Shown here: one piece after another, positions 48,804 through 57,071 of the stretch
Layout of the letters: the number at the start of each line of letters is the position of its first letter
Numbering within the stretch: the first letter of the stretch is position 1
Source of the DNA: JBBATK01 sp040398805
GTDB taxonomy: Bacteria > Bacteroidota > Ignavibacteria > Kapaibacteriales > NICIL-2
Length of the DNA: 64,000 nucleotides
NCBI GenBank assembly: GCA_040398805.1
Contig: JBBATK010000001.1
Location: 310,001-374,000 of the forward strand
Direction: 5' to 3'
Translations under genes and position numbers: made by a program
The notes under the pieces: generated by a model
The model's input: the letters and a program-made list of their open reading frames with translations, nothing else
The model's database searches: none
What the model was told of the DNA's origin: nothing

Positions 48804-50837
48804 TTAGCTCAACAGTTTTTTGTCCTGAGACTCGCTCAGCCGATCGGCCTGGTCTTCATCGTCCTCCCGGATGACGAAGCGATCCAGGAGTTCCACCTCG
48901 ATGCCATCGAGAAAGCGCGATGGCATGCTCAGCACTTTCGCCGACTCGCGGTCGTAGACGTCGCCGGGATAGGACAGGTATAACGTGGTTTTCGCCCTCG
49001 TGATGGCCACGTACATGAGCCTTCGCTCTTCCTCGAGCGACTCGCTCTTCTCCACTGACCGCGCATGCGGAAACAGTCCCTCCAAGGCGGTGATGATGAA
49101 CACCGTATCCCATTCCAGACCTTTGGCAGAGTGGATTGTCGATAATGTCACGAACTCGTTCTCGTTCGACTCAGGTTCGAGATCGGCGACGGAGAACTCG
49201 GGCGGTTCGAGCGCGATATCGGATAAGAAGGAGGACACACTGGAATATCCGGAGGCGATGGACGTGACCATTTCGCAGTCCCGTACGCGCTTGGACACGT
49301 CGTCGTAGACTCGTTCGATGACCGGTCTGTACCAATTCATGGCCTCGCGCATGACGGACTCCATAGCGGAGCCGGCGCTCCTCATGGAATGAAGGCAGTG
49401 GAACAACGCGGAACAACCCTGACGCGCTCGGGCGGGGATGGAGTCCAAGACCGATGCGAACTGCTCCAATGAGACATTCGACACGGCTTCGGCGATCTGC
49501 GCCGCCGTCTTGTTGCCCACTCCATCCACGAGCATGAGAACGCGGAGCAGCGCAATGCTGTCACGTGGATTCACGATGATGCGGAGCAACGCCAGGACAT
49601 CCTTCACGTGCGCCGTATCCATGAGTTTCAATCCGCCCACTTTGATGAAAGGGATGTTGCATTTCGCCAGCTCGATCTCCAAGTCGAAGGACATGAAGCC
49701 CGAGCGGAACAAGACGGCCATGCTCGACAACGACACACCGCTCTCGCGGGCGGCCAATATCTGCTGCGCGACAAACGCCGATTGTTGTCGATTGTCTTTG
49801 GCCGCGATGAGTGCAGGAATCCCGCCTTCCGTTTTCTTCAGGGTGAAGAGCTCCTTGGCGTACCCGATGGTGGACGAACGCAAGACCGTGTTGGCAAGAT
49901 CCAAAATGGGCTTCACCGACCGGTAGTTTTCCTCGAGGGTGATGATCTTGCATGCGCGGAACGACTCAGGGAACTCGATGATATTCTGAATTCTCGCTCC
50001 GCGAAAGGAATAGATGCTTTGTGCATCATCACCGACCACCATGATGTTCTCGTCATGTCCTGCAATTGCGCATGCCATGGAGTGCTGAAGAGCGTTCGTG
50101 TCCTGGTACTCGTCCACCATGCAATAGTCGAAGCGGCGCAGGATCTCGTTGCGCACCTCGCTGCCCTCCGCTACAAGACGACACCCGTAGAGCAACAGAT
50201 CGTCATAATCGATGACGTTGTTTCTGAGCTTGAAGGCGTGGTACTCACGAATGACGTTTTCGATACTCTCCTGCTCATCGAGGAAACGAGGATACTCCTG
50301 GTGCAACACGTCGGAAACGGGTATGCACCGGTTCACCGACGCACTCGCGATGGCATGCAAGGTCTGCTTCAACGGAAAGCGCTTGGTGCCGGACGGCCGC
50401 ACCTGTTTGGATCGAACCACGTTCATGGCGTCTTCCGCATCGCCTTGATCGAGTATCTGGAAATTCTCCGAAAGTCCCGCGTGAGCGGCATACCTACGGA
50501 CAAGGGTGTGCGAGAAAGAGTGAAACGTACCTCCTTGCACCTTTTCGCATCTTCCATCCAGTACTCGCGAGGCCCGCTGCAGTAATTCTCTCGAGGCCTT
50601 TCGCGTGAACGTGAGGAGCACGATGCGCTCGGGTGGAACACCATCCTCCACCAGGCGGGCCAAGCGGTAAACAAGTGTTCGCGTCTTCCCTGTTCCCGCT
50701 CCGGCGACGACAAGAGCGGATCCCTTCCCATGCATGACCGCCTCCAGCTGTCGCTCGTTCAAAACCTCGGCATAGGGAACCTTGTACGTTGACGGTCGCG
50801 CGACGACGGCCTGCCGCTGAAGGACGAGTTTCTTCAT
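48804..50837 (-). CDS. UvrD/PcrA-like superfamily 1 DNA helicase
   Basis: A 677-residue 3'-5' helicase. Motif I VVAGAGTGKTRTL near residue 47, Ia LLTFTRKAS, II VDEYQDTN near 245, III MVVGDDAQSIYSFRGA, and V/VI LSTIHSAKGLEWD and EERRLMYVAITRAKTTLYL are intact. It is similar in length to PcrA/Rep but its 2B domain seems shorter. It would act in nucleotide-excision repair, replication restart or removal of RecA. The start follows the mgtE stop by about 19 nt on the same strand, so the two are probably co-transcribed. The last 30 residues are acidic and repeat-free. Confidence 0.92.
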   Translation of the reverse strand: MKKLVLQRQAVVARPSTYKVPYAEVLNERQLEAVMHGKGSALVVAGAGTGKTRTLVYRLARLVEDGVPPERIVLLTFTRKASRELLQRASRVLDGRCEKVQGGTFHSFSHTLVRRYAAHAGLSENFQILDQGDAEDAMNVVRSKQVRPSGTKRFPLKQTLHAIASASVNRCIPVSDVLHQEYPRFLDEQESIENVIREYHAFKLRNNVIDYDDLLLYGCRLVAEGSEVRNEILRRFDYCMVDEYQDTNALQHSMACAIAGHDENIMVVGDDAQSIYSFRGARIQNIIEFPESFRACKIITLEENYRSVKPILDLANTVLRSSTIGYAKELFTLKKTEGGIPALIAAKDNRQQSAFVAQQILAARESGVSLSSMAVLFRSGFMSFDLEIELAKCNIPFIKVGGLKLMDTAHVKDVLALLRIIVNPRDSIALLRVLMLVDGVGNKTAAQIAEAVSNVSLEQFASVLDSIPARARQGCSALFHCLHSMRSAGSAMESVMREAMNWYRPVIERVYDDVSKRVRDCEMVTSIASGYSSVSSFLSDIALEPPEFSVADLEPESNENEFVTLSTIHSAKGLEWDTVFIITALEGLFPHARSVEKSESLEEERRLMYVAITRAKTTLYLSYPGDVYDRESAKVLSMPSRFLDGIEVELLDRFVIREDDEDQADRLSESQDKKLLS

Positions 50838-50856
50838 GATGCCGGGTAAGATGATC

Positions 50857-52239
50857 TCACAACAGAGTTCCGTTCAGGATCAGAATGGCCACGGCGAAGT
50901 AGATGACAATCCCGAAGACGTCGACGAGCGTGGCAATGAACGGTGCGGACGAGACCGCAGGATCGAACCCCAGTCGCTTAAGGGCAAGAGGAAGCATGGA
51001 ACCTGCAATGGTTCCCCAAAGGACGATACCGACGAGTGCAAGAGCGACCGTTACGGCGACGAGGAAATGGTGCGGTCCGAAGGTCGTGGCTCCGGCCATC
51101 GCCCAAAGCTCTATGCGCGCGAATCCGATGGCACCGAGTATCAGCCCAAGAAGGAACCCTGAAACGATTTCCCGCTTCATCACCAGCCACCAATCCTGTA
51201 AGCGTATCTCGTCCAATGCCAGCGCCCGGATGATGAGAGTGGCCGCCTGCGAACCACTGTTACCACCACTCGACATGACGAGGGGGATGAACAGGACCAG
51301 CACCGCCGCGCGTTCGATCGTTCCCTCGAAGAATGCCAGAGCGGACGTCGTCAGCAGCTCGCTGACCATGAGAATGGAAAGCCAGCCCGCGCGCTTACGG
51401 ACGAGCTCGATGATATCCGTCGCCCGGTAGGTGTCGTCGAGCGCTTCCATACCACCGATCTTCTGGATATCCTCCGTCGTCTCCTCTTGTGCGATATCGA
51501 AGATATCGTCGAACGTGACGATACCGACAAGGATGCCCGTGCTGTCGACGACCGGAATAGCCGGGAGATCGTATTTCTCCATCATCCGCACCGCTTCCTC
51601 TTGATCATCGAAAGCACTCAGGCTGACGACGTTCTGGTCCATGAGATCACGGATGAATGTGGTTTCATCGGCGAGGATGATGGTCCGCAACATGATATCG
51701 TCAAGCAGACTACCCCGCTCGTCGAGCACGTAGATCCGGTTGATCGTCTCGCTATCCTGCCCGTTCCTCTTGATGTGATCGATCGCTTCCTTCACGGTCA
51801 TTCCAGCCCGCACGGCAACGAAGTCGGGGGTCATGAAACGTCCCACGCTCTCTTCAGGATATCCCATAAGCCAGCGTGCCTCGCGAAGGTCTTCCGGACT
51901 GAGCAGGGAAAGCAGACGGTGCGACACGGCTCCGGGTAGCTCATCAAGCAGATCGGTCCGGTCATCCGGGGGGAGCTCGGCCAGGAGATCCCGGGTCTCC
52001 TGATCGGTGAGGTCCACAAGGAGTTGATCCTGATCGTCGGGTTCAAGGTACGAGAACACCTCCACCCCCGAATCGCGTCCAAGAGCCCGGTACAGGAACA
52101 CCCGGTCCTGCTTGTTCACTCCCATCATGAAATCGGCGATTTCCGCCGGCGACCATGTTTGAAGCACCTCTCGAATGGCTGCCCAGGAACGGGACTCGAT
52201 GAGCTCCAGTATCTCGGGTGTCAGTAGTTCTTTCAGCAT
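50857..52239 (-). CDS. mgtE: Magnesium transporter MgtE
   Basis: A 460-residue Mg2+ channel. The N-terminal helical-repeat domain (about residues 1-130), a CBS pair (about 135-255, with DEDxR-like Mg2+-sensing acidic patches) and five C-terminal helices are complete. The helix pair MSSGGNSGSQAATLIIRALAL is the family signature (read here as GGNSGSQAATLIIRAL), and the pore aspartate lies in IATLVDVFGIVIYF. The CBS part closes the pore when internal Mg2+ is high. GGAGG lies 8 nt before ATG. A promoter element at 52351 implies a leader of about 105 nt; I see no M-box motif in it. Confidence 0.96.
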   Translation of the reverse strand: MLKELLTPEILELIESRSWAAIREVLQTWSPAEIADFMMGVNKQDRVFLYRALGRDSGVEVFSYLEPDDQDQLLVDLTDQETRDLLAELPPDDRTDLLDELPGAVSHRLLSLLSPEDLREARWLMGYPEESVGRFMTPDFVAVRAGMTVKEAIDHIKRNGQDSETINRIYVLDERGSLLDDIMLRTIILADETTFIRDLMDQNVVSLSAFDDQEEAVRMMEKYDLPAIPVVDSTGILVGIVTFDDIFDIAQEETTEDIQKIGGMEALDDTYRATDIIELVRKRAGWLSILMVSELLTTSALAFFEGTIERAAVLVLFIPLVMSSGGNSGSQAATLIIRALALDEIRLQDWWLVMKREIVSGFLLGLILGAIGFARIELWAMAGATTFGPHHFLVAVTVALALVGIVLWGTIAGSMLPLALKRLGFDPAVSSAPFIATLVDVFGIVIYFAVAILILNGTLL

Positions 52240-52350
52240 TCTTTGGGCCTCCTAAGTGATCCGGTTTCTTGGGTCTCCGGTCGTCCGCTCGACACGCGAA
52301 CGTCATCATCGGACACTTTGCGAGCGTCGTTGCCAGCGTCTGTGCGAACA

Positions 52351-52358
52351 CAAAAATA
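52351..52358 (-). promoter_or_regulatory. Bacteroidota-type -7 element for mgtE-uvrD
   Basis: TATTTTTG on the minus strand, an exact match, 112 nt upstream of the mgtE start. No TTG at the expected distance. If it is used, the leader (about 52240-52344) is long enough to hold regulatory structure. Confidence 0.45.
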
Positions 52359-52441
52359 GGTCTATCACCCGTCAGAGACGTCCGCTTCGGACATGAATCG
52401 AGAGATATTAGGGAATTAGTGTCCGTCGACACGGAAAAAAA

Positions 52442-52472
52442 TTGCGTATTCCTCTCTCCACACCTATTTTTG
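52442..52472 (+). promoter_or_regulatory. Bacteroidota-type promoter of rpsT and tRNA-Arg
   Basis: TTG (52442-52444), a 20-nt spacer and TATTTTTG (52465-52472). It lies 31 nt before the rpsT ATG, with no ribosome site in between, and is the only promoter-like element upstream of both rpsT and the tRNA. Confidence 0.65.
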
Positions 52473-52503
52473 TGGCTCATGTAACTCAACAATCGATTAG
52501 CTC

Positions 52504-52776
52504 ATGGCTCATCATGCATCCGCAATCAAGCGGAACCGTCAGTCCAAGAAGCGCAAAGCGTACAACAAGACCTACAAGGTCCAGATAAAGAACGCTACCA
52601 AAGCTGTCCGCGCCAGCAAAGATCTCGTGACCGCAGAAGAGGCGCTTCGCCTTGCAGCGAAGGCACTTGATCGCAGTGCAGCAAAGGGCATCATTCACAA
52701 GAACACGGCTGCGAACCGCAAGTCGTCTCTTGCGCGCTTCGTGAACAAGATCAGTCTTGCCAAGCAGGCAGCATAA
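52504..52776 (+). CDS. rpsT: 30S ribosomal protein S20
   Basis: A 90-residue, lysine/alanine-rich helical protein that binds 16S rRNA. The start MAHHASAIKRNRQSKKR and the central SAAKGIIHKNTAANRKSS are diagnostic of S20. ATG 52504 has no Shine-Dalgarno site, unlike rpmB. Only 17 nt separate its stop from a tRNA-Arg gene, and one terminator serves both. S20 mRNA is commonly controlled by its own product; no such site is apparent here. Confidence 0.98.
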   Translation: MAHHASAIKRNRQSKKRKAYNKTYKVQIKNATKAVRASKDLVTAEEALRLAAKALDRSAAKGIIHKNTAANRKSSLARFVNKISLAKQAA

Positions 52777-52793
52777 GTCCATCGGAAATTCTT

Positions 52794-52867
52794 GCACCCG
52801 TAGCTCAACTGGATAGAGCATCTCACTACGGATGAGAAGGTTTGGGGTTCGAATCCCTACGGGTGTA
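52794..52867 (+). tRNA. tRNA-Arg (anticodon ACG)
   Basis: A complete cloverleaf. Acceptor GCACCCG/CGGGTGT (first pair G-U), D-stem GCTC/GAGC, anticodon stem TCTCA/TGAGA with loop CTACGGA, anticodon ACG at 52828-52830, variable loop AGGTT, and T-arm TGGGG-TTCGAAT-CCCTA with A73 at 52867. The 3' CCA is not encoded. A34 should be edited to inosine to read CGU/CGC/CGA. It sits 17 nt after rpsT and before a shared terminator. Confidence 0.95.
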
Positions 52868-52887
52868 CACGCTTCTCCGCGTCTTCG

Positions 52888-52918
52888 TCCTCGGCGTTCC
52901 ACGTCGAGGATTTTTTTT
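52888..52918 (+). terminator. Rho-independent terminator after tRNA-Arg
   Basis: TCCTCGGCG (52888-52896) pairs with CGTCGAGGA (52902-52910) with one G-U, loop TTCCA, then eight T. It closes the rpsT/tRNA-Arg unit and lies 38 nt before the convergent TPR gene end. Confidence 0.88.
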
Positions 52919-52956
52919 GCCCGGATGTGACGCAAAGAACCACTGCCCGACGAAGT

Positions 52957-54003
52957 TCAGATCTGTTGAAGACGCTTTAAGGCACGTACCGCTTCTGCCG
53001 ACTGCGGGAACGACTTGACAACTTTTTCATATCCCTTCTTGGCTTCGGTATTCTTTCCCATACGTACGTAGGACTCCGCAATCATGTACGAAGCGGCAGA
53101 TCCTTTGTCCGAGGATGGAAAGCTGAGCGTCTTTTTGAACGAACGGATTGCCTCGTCGTAATGCGCCAGACCAAAGTGGCACTCTCCGATCCAGTAGTTG
53201 TTGCGGGCGATGCCCTCGTTCGATGCACTGTTCACATTCAAGGCGCTCAGCATCGTGATGCAATCCTGATACTGCTTGCGCTTGAATAGGTCCATCGCCT
53301 TGGTGAAACTCACCGCTTCCTCGTTGCCCGCCGGCTCCTTCGGCTTCCTCTCCGTTACGCCAGGAACGGACGTTTTCTGTTTGCTCGGCAGTTCTTGAGG
53401 AGTGATGATTTCCGTCTCCGAGTCGCGTGACGGCAGTGCTCGTTTCGCGGGTGCAGGACGTGATCGCCGCGGAGCACGTGGCTTGCGCACAGGTGCAGGC
53501 AGATCAATCACGCCGTCATCGTCGGGACGTATCACGTCATCATCATCGACGACAGTCGATGCTTTGGCGATGTTGGCAGGAATTGTCGGTCGGAGCTCGC
53601 TTCCCTTCACAACGGGAGAAGGACCGCCTGAGACGGCGACCGGCGCACGGTCGCTGTGCGTAGCGCTGCGAAGTTGGTGTAGCTGATCACGGACGCTATC
53701 GATGCGGGCATGAAGAAGGGTTTGCTCCTGTTGCACCAGGTCCACTTGCTCACGCAAGGGAAGGATTCTTCGACGTTCGGGTACCTGGGCGGAATCCTCG
53801 GCGGACGGGGTCTTTGCCGCCTCGCGCGTCGGTGTGACGCTGGCAGGAATGCGCGGCTCGACACGCTGGGCCGACTGCCGTTTGGATTTTACAGGAGTAC
53901 TACAGGATGCAATGCCGACAAGGACAGCGGCAGCGACGAGCAGACGACAGCTTTTCTGGATTGAGGGTACGGCATCCATGCCACGATACCTCGGTTTCTT
54001 CAT
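52957..54003 (-). CDS. TPR-containing lipoprotein (CpoB/YbgF-like)
   Basis: A 348-residue protein. A lipoprotein signal ends in VGIASC (Cys at about 34), followed by a long proline/arginine/serine-rich linker (about 45-215), then TPR repeats: AMDLFKRKQYQDCITMLSAL, NNYWIGECHFGLAHYDEAI, and SYVRMGKNTEAKKGYEKVV. The last repeats and length are like CpoB/YbgF, which links Tol-Pal to wall synthesis, but no tol or pal genes are near. Start options are 54003 (MKKPRYRG, basic n-region) and 53979, which has CGAGG upstream. The 54003 ATG directly abuts a terminator U-tract. Confidence 0.83.
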   Translation of the reverse strand: MKKPRYRGMDAVPSIQKSCRLLVAAAVLVGIASCSTPVKSKRQSAQRVEPRIPASVTPTREAAKTPSAEDSAQVPERRRILPLREQVDLVQQEQTLLHARIDSVRDQLHQLRSATHSDRAPVAVSGGPSPVVKGSELRPTIPANIAKASTVVDDDDVIRPDDDGVIDLPAPVRKPRAPRRSRPAPAKRALPSRDSETEIITPQELPSKQKTSVPGVTERKPKEPAGNEEAVSFTKAMDLFKRKQYQDCITMLSALNVNSASNEGIARNNYWIGECHFGLAHYDEAIRSFKKTLSFPSSDKGSAASYMIAESYVRMGKNTEAKKGYEKVVKSFPQSAEAVRALKRLQQI

Positions 54004-54004
54004 G

Positions 54005-54033
54005 AAAAAAAGGTTGACGAAGCTTCATCAACC
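54005..54033 (-). terminator. Rho-independent terminator abutting the next ATG
   Basis: Read on the minus strand, GGTTGA pairs with TCAACC (plus-strand 54028-54033 and 54012-54017) around TGAAGCTTCG, followed by seven T. One C then precedes ATG 54003. It ends the 54059-54358 transcript. Confidence 0.8.
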
Positions 54034-54058
54034 CTTCCACTATTATCCGTTTTGGAGC

Positions 54059-54358
54059 TTACTCGTTATCAGGATCCACTTCCGTCAACGTCTCATACCG
54101 TACACCATGAGCGATGGCGTTGATCCGAGCGATGTAATCGCCGATCACTTCATCTTCCATGAGATCGTCCGCCTGATCGAAAGATTCCTGGTCCGGATAG
54201 ATCGTCACCTCGGTGAATTCGTTATTCTTCTTGCGGAATACGAAATATTCCATGCCCCGCTCCGCGTTCGCCTTGGTAAGACGACGGACCAGCTCGTTGT
54301 AGGTGGGCATTGATTCCGCATCGATCGTGTAGGTCACGGTAAACATCACGCGCGCCAT
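54059..54358 (-). CDS. Small conserved-looking protein, possible ferredoxin-like (ABM-type) fold
   Basis: A 99-residue protein that I cannot assign. It starts MARVMFTVTYTIDAE and alternates predicted strands and helices (strand, helix about 17-33, strand MEYFVFRK, strand FTEVTIYP, acidic helix 57-80), a pattern like antibiotic-biosynthesis-monooxygenase or NIPSNAP dimeric barrels. The tail EVDPDNE is acidic. It has its own promoter element (54400) and terminator (54005-54033), so it is a single-gene unit. AAGGA lies 9 nt before the ATG. Confidence 0.65.
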   Translation of the reverse strand: MARVMFTVTYTIDAESMPTYNELVRRLTKANAERGMEYFVFRKKNNEFTEVTIYPDQESFDQADDLMEDEVIGDYIARINAIAHGVRYETLTEVDPDNE

Positions 54359-54399
54359 GAATTTCGTCCTTTCGTGTAAGTCAAATGATTAATCGACGG

Positions 54400-54407
54400 C
54401 AAAGATA
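54400..54407 (-). promoter_or_regulatory. Bacteroidota-type -7 element before the 99-residue protein gene
   Basis: TATCTTTG on the minus strand is an exact TAnnTTTG match, 42 nt upstream of the ATG. No TTG at the usual distance. The remaining part of the 138-nt gap shows nothing else. Confidence 0.45.
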
Positions 54408-54496
54408 CGATGTCCATGCAGAATCCTGACCGTTTTGTCTGAGGCCGGTTTCCCGCATCATGCGTACTCGGACTCTTGATCACCCGCTCTCCGTCC

Positions 54497-54904
54497 TCAG
54501 GTTTCGACGATGAAGGTCCGCAGCCCCACATAGTCGCCCTGTGATGTCCGCCCAAGCACCAGGACGTCCACTTTATTCTCGCCGAACCATACCTGCATCG
54601 GCTTGGTCACGTTGGCGAAAAACACGTCACGCAACTGCTGGAACTGCTTGGTCTCCTCGATTTCCTCCGGTGTGTGCCACTCATACAGGTCCGTCACTCC
54701 CTCGAAGAACTCCTCCGCCTCCGACTCCGAGACAAGGACGTCCTCGGGGTGATGCAAATGGAAGGCGATATTATCGATGGTCATGGCACCCTGCTCGGCG
54801 GTCCTCCACACATACACGTCGATAGGAGCATCGGTTTCGCTGGGGTACAAGAGTCCTGTGCACAGTCTGCGTAGTTCATCGATCATCGCGTCTGTCGTCA
54901 TCAT
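54497..54904 (-). CDS. NuiA-like nuclease inhibitor
   Basis: A 135-residue acidic protein of the same length as Anabaena NuiA, the inhibitor of the sugar-nonspecific nuclease NucA. Matching features: GLLYPSETDAPIDVYVW at the N-terminus, the FFEGVTDLYEWHTPEE middle, QQLRDVFF helix, and the strand-rich VDVLVLGRTSQGDYVGLRT with terminal VET. NuiA inserts its C-terminal end into the NucA active site; here the last residues (IVET) are alike. No nuclease gene is nearby. The start overlaps the argS stop by ATGA, so it is translated with argS. Confidence 0.78.
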   Translation of the reverse strand: MMTTDAMIDELRRLCTGLLYPSETDAPIDVYVWRTAEQGAMTIDNIAFHLHHPEDVLVSESEAEEFFEGVTDLYEWHTPEEIEETKQFQQLRDVFFANVTKPMQVWFGENKVDVLVLGRTSQGDYVGLRTFIVET

Positions 54905-56556
54905 GCCGTTTCTCCTCGTTGCATCTTTTCCGGCGTTGATACTCCAAGCACCGTGAGACCGTTATGTAAAACAATACGCGCCATCGTTGCAAGGCGCAGA
55001 CGTGAGTTCCTCACCGCCTCGGATTCTCCAAGAATACGACACTCATGGTAGAAGGCATGGAACGATGCAGCGACATCACGAAGGTAATCAGCCACCAGGT
55101 GGGGCTCCATCGATTGCGCAGCGCGTCGTATCACGAGCGGAAACTTGTCACAAATCTTCACCAGTTCCCTCTCGGTGGCATGTTCCACCACGCACCCCGC
55201 CGACTCGTTCACGGTGACACCCTGGGATGCCGCATTCTGGAACAGACTGCATACACGCGCATGAGCGTATTGCAGATAGAACACCGGATTCTTGTCGCTA
55301 TGCTCCATGGCCAAGTTCATGTCGAACACGAGCTGGGTATCGGCGGAACGCATGAGGAAGAAATACCGTACGACATCCGCACCGAGCTCCTCGATCAGGT
55401 CGTCCAGCGTAATCTGCTCTCCGTTTCGCTTTGAAAGCTTGTACGGCTGACCGTCCTTCAAAAAGGAGACCATCTGATGCAGGACGACTTTGATTTTCGA
55501 CGAGTCACCGCCCAATGCACGCACCCCTGCGATCACTTCCTGAACGGTGGAGATGTGATCGGCACCGAAGATGTCGATCACCAGTTCGTCACCTCGATCC
55601 ACTTTGATCTTGTGGTACGCCATGTCCGGCAACCGGTACGTAGGCTCGCCCGACGACTTGACGATGACGCGGTCGTTCTCCAACCCTAACCGGCTGGTCG
55701 CTATCCATGTCGCTCCGTCACTGTCGTAGGCCAATCCGCGATCTTTGAGCTTGGCAATCGTCCGCTCGATCTCCCCGGCTTCGTACAAGGTGTTCTCATT
55801 GAAAAACACGTCATGACGAATACCTAAGGTCTCAAGAGTGCGTTTGATCGATGCGAAGCACCATTCCTCTCCCTTTTTCTTGCAGACAGCAAGGTTCTCC
55901 GGCGTCTCGTCGCGCAACGCTTCCCCAACCTCTCGCACAAGATCCTCTGCGATCAACGCGATATACGCCCCTTTATAGCCGTTCTCCTCGTCGAATGGAT
56001 ACGACTCTTCGCCAAGCGCCTGACGGTACCTTGCGTAGATGGAACGGGCCAGGTTGTTCATCTGGTTGCCGCCGTTATTGAAATAATACTCGCGGGTCAC
56101 CGAGTAGCCGGACCACTGCAAAAGTGTCGAGATGGCCTCGCCGAGCATGATGTTGCGCCCATGTCCCGGATGCAAGGGTCCCGTGGGATTCGCACTCACG
56201 TACTCCACGTTGGCGCTTTTCCCACTGCCGACAGCATTCCGACCGTACCCGGACCCCTCACCAAGAATGCTTTCCACGCGACGGGACAGGTATGCCGACA
56301 TATACCGGATGTTGAGAAAACCCGCTCCGGCGATTTCCACGGATGCTATGAGCTCAGGATCGAACCGCAGCGCATCGATGATCTGCTGTGCGATCACTCG
56401 CGGCGATTTCTTCAGCTCGCGCGCCTTGATCATGGCGATGTTCGTCGATGCATCGCCGTGTTCAGGGTTTTTCGGCACTTCGAAGGCAAGATCTCGTGCG
56501 TCGATATCGCAGCTCTTCAGGGCCTCGATGAAGAGGTGTTCAAGGTAGTCGTACAT
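54901..56556 (-). CDS. argS: Arginyl-tRNA synthetase
   Basis: A 551-residue class I synthetase that charges tRNA-Arg. The N-terminal Add1 domain is followed by VSANPTGPLHPGHGRN with the HIGH-equivalent HPGH near residue 115, and KLSKRNGE as the KMSKS loop near residue 375. The C-terminal DALR helical domain binds the anticodon stem. The start at 56556 (MYDYLEHLF) lies 1 nt after rsfS; the longer frame to 56658 would overlap it. It shares the window with tRNA-Arg(ACG). argS is coupled downstream to the NuiA-like gene. Confidence 0.96.
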   Translation of the reverse strand: MYDYLEHLFIEALKSCDIDARDLAFEVPKNPEHGDASTNIAMIKARELKKSPRVIAQQIIDALRFDPELIASVEIAGAGFLNIRYMSAYLSRRVESILGEGSGYGRNAVGSGKSANVEYVSANPTGPLHPGHGRNIMLGEAISTLLQWSGYSVTREYYFNNGGNQMNNLARSIYARYRQALGEESYPFDEENGYKGAYIALIAEDLVREVGEALRDETPENLAVCKKKGEEWCFASIKRTLETLGIRHDVFFNENTLYEAGEIERTIAKLKDRGLAYDSDGATWIATSRLGLENDRVIVKSSGEPTYRLPDMAYHKIKVDRGDELVIDIFGADHISTVQEVIAGVRALGGDSSKIKVVLHQMVSFLKDGQPYKLSKRNGEQITLDDLIEELGADVVRYFFLMRSADTQLVFDMNLAMEHSDKNPVFYLQYAHARVCSLFQNAASQGVTVNESAGCVVEHATERELVKICDKFPLVIRRAAQSMEPHLVADYLRDVAASFHAFYHECRILGESEAVRNSRLRLATMARIVLHNGLTVLGVSTPEKMQRGETA

Positions 56557-56557
56557 G

Positions 56558-56998
56558 TCAGACGTCTCTTTCCTCAGGACTCGATAATGACTGAAGTATG
56601 TCTTTTCCGTTCGCTTTGACCAACCGTCCGGCGTCCGATATGGTAAACATCTCGGCATCGCCCCACAACTTCTCCAACTTGTAGAACTGACGTGCCTCTT
56701 TCTTCATGATATGGACAACCACATCGAAGTAATCGAGAATGATCCAGTTCATCGCATCCCAGCCTTCCGTTCGGGGTGCATCCAACCCCATGTTCTTGGT
56801 CTGGGAGATCATCTCCTCTGCCATGGATCGTACCTGAGGCTCTGTCATGCACTCCGCAATGACGAACCATTCCGATGGAGATCCGTCTATCTCATTGATA
56901 TTCAACAAGGTAAGCGATGACGCTTTTTTGTCTTTCGCCAGCTTGGCGCAAAATGTCGCCAGTGCCTTAGCGTCGCCGGGGGTTAACTTCTTTGCCAC
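56558..56998 (-). CDS. rsfS: Ribosome silencing factor RsfS
   Basis: A 146-residue protein that binds ribosomal protein L14 and blocks joining of the subunits in starvation. Key features: DKKASSLTLLNINEID, SEWFVIAECMTEPQVRSMAEE, GLDAPRTEGWDAMNWIILDYFDVVVHIM, and FYKLEKLWGDAE (cited in parts), the RsfS/Iojap signature with conserved GW..DY.D..VH. It has an extended C-terminus of about 25 residues. It follows the LytR_C gene by 73 nt and precedes argS by 1 nt, an operon typical for RsfS with housekeeping genes. Confidence 0.95.
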   Translation of the reverse strand: MAKKLTPGDAKALATFCAKLAKDKKASSLTLLNINEIDGSPSEWFVIAECMTEPQVRSMAEEMISQTKNMGLDAPRTEGWDAMNWIILDYFDVVVHIMKKEARQFYKLEKLWGDAEMFTISDAGRLVKANGKDILQSLSSPEERDV

Positions 56999-57071
56999 TA
57001 TGTTCGGTCATCGGTTATACAATCTTCTCCAACTCGCGCAGGTCACGGGTGAGCAAGCGCAACGCCATGGC

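Noticed and set aside
52240..52350. Mg2+ riboswitch (M-box) before mgtE
   Set aside because: The leader is long enough but I cannot find the conserved M-box core sequence; left as an undefined leader.
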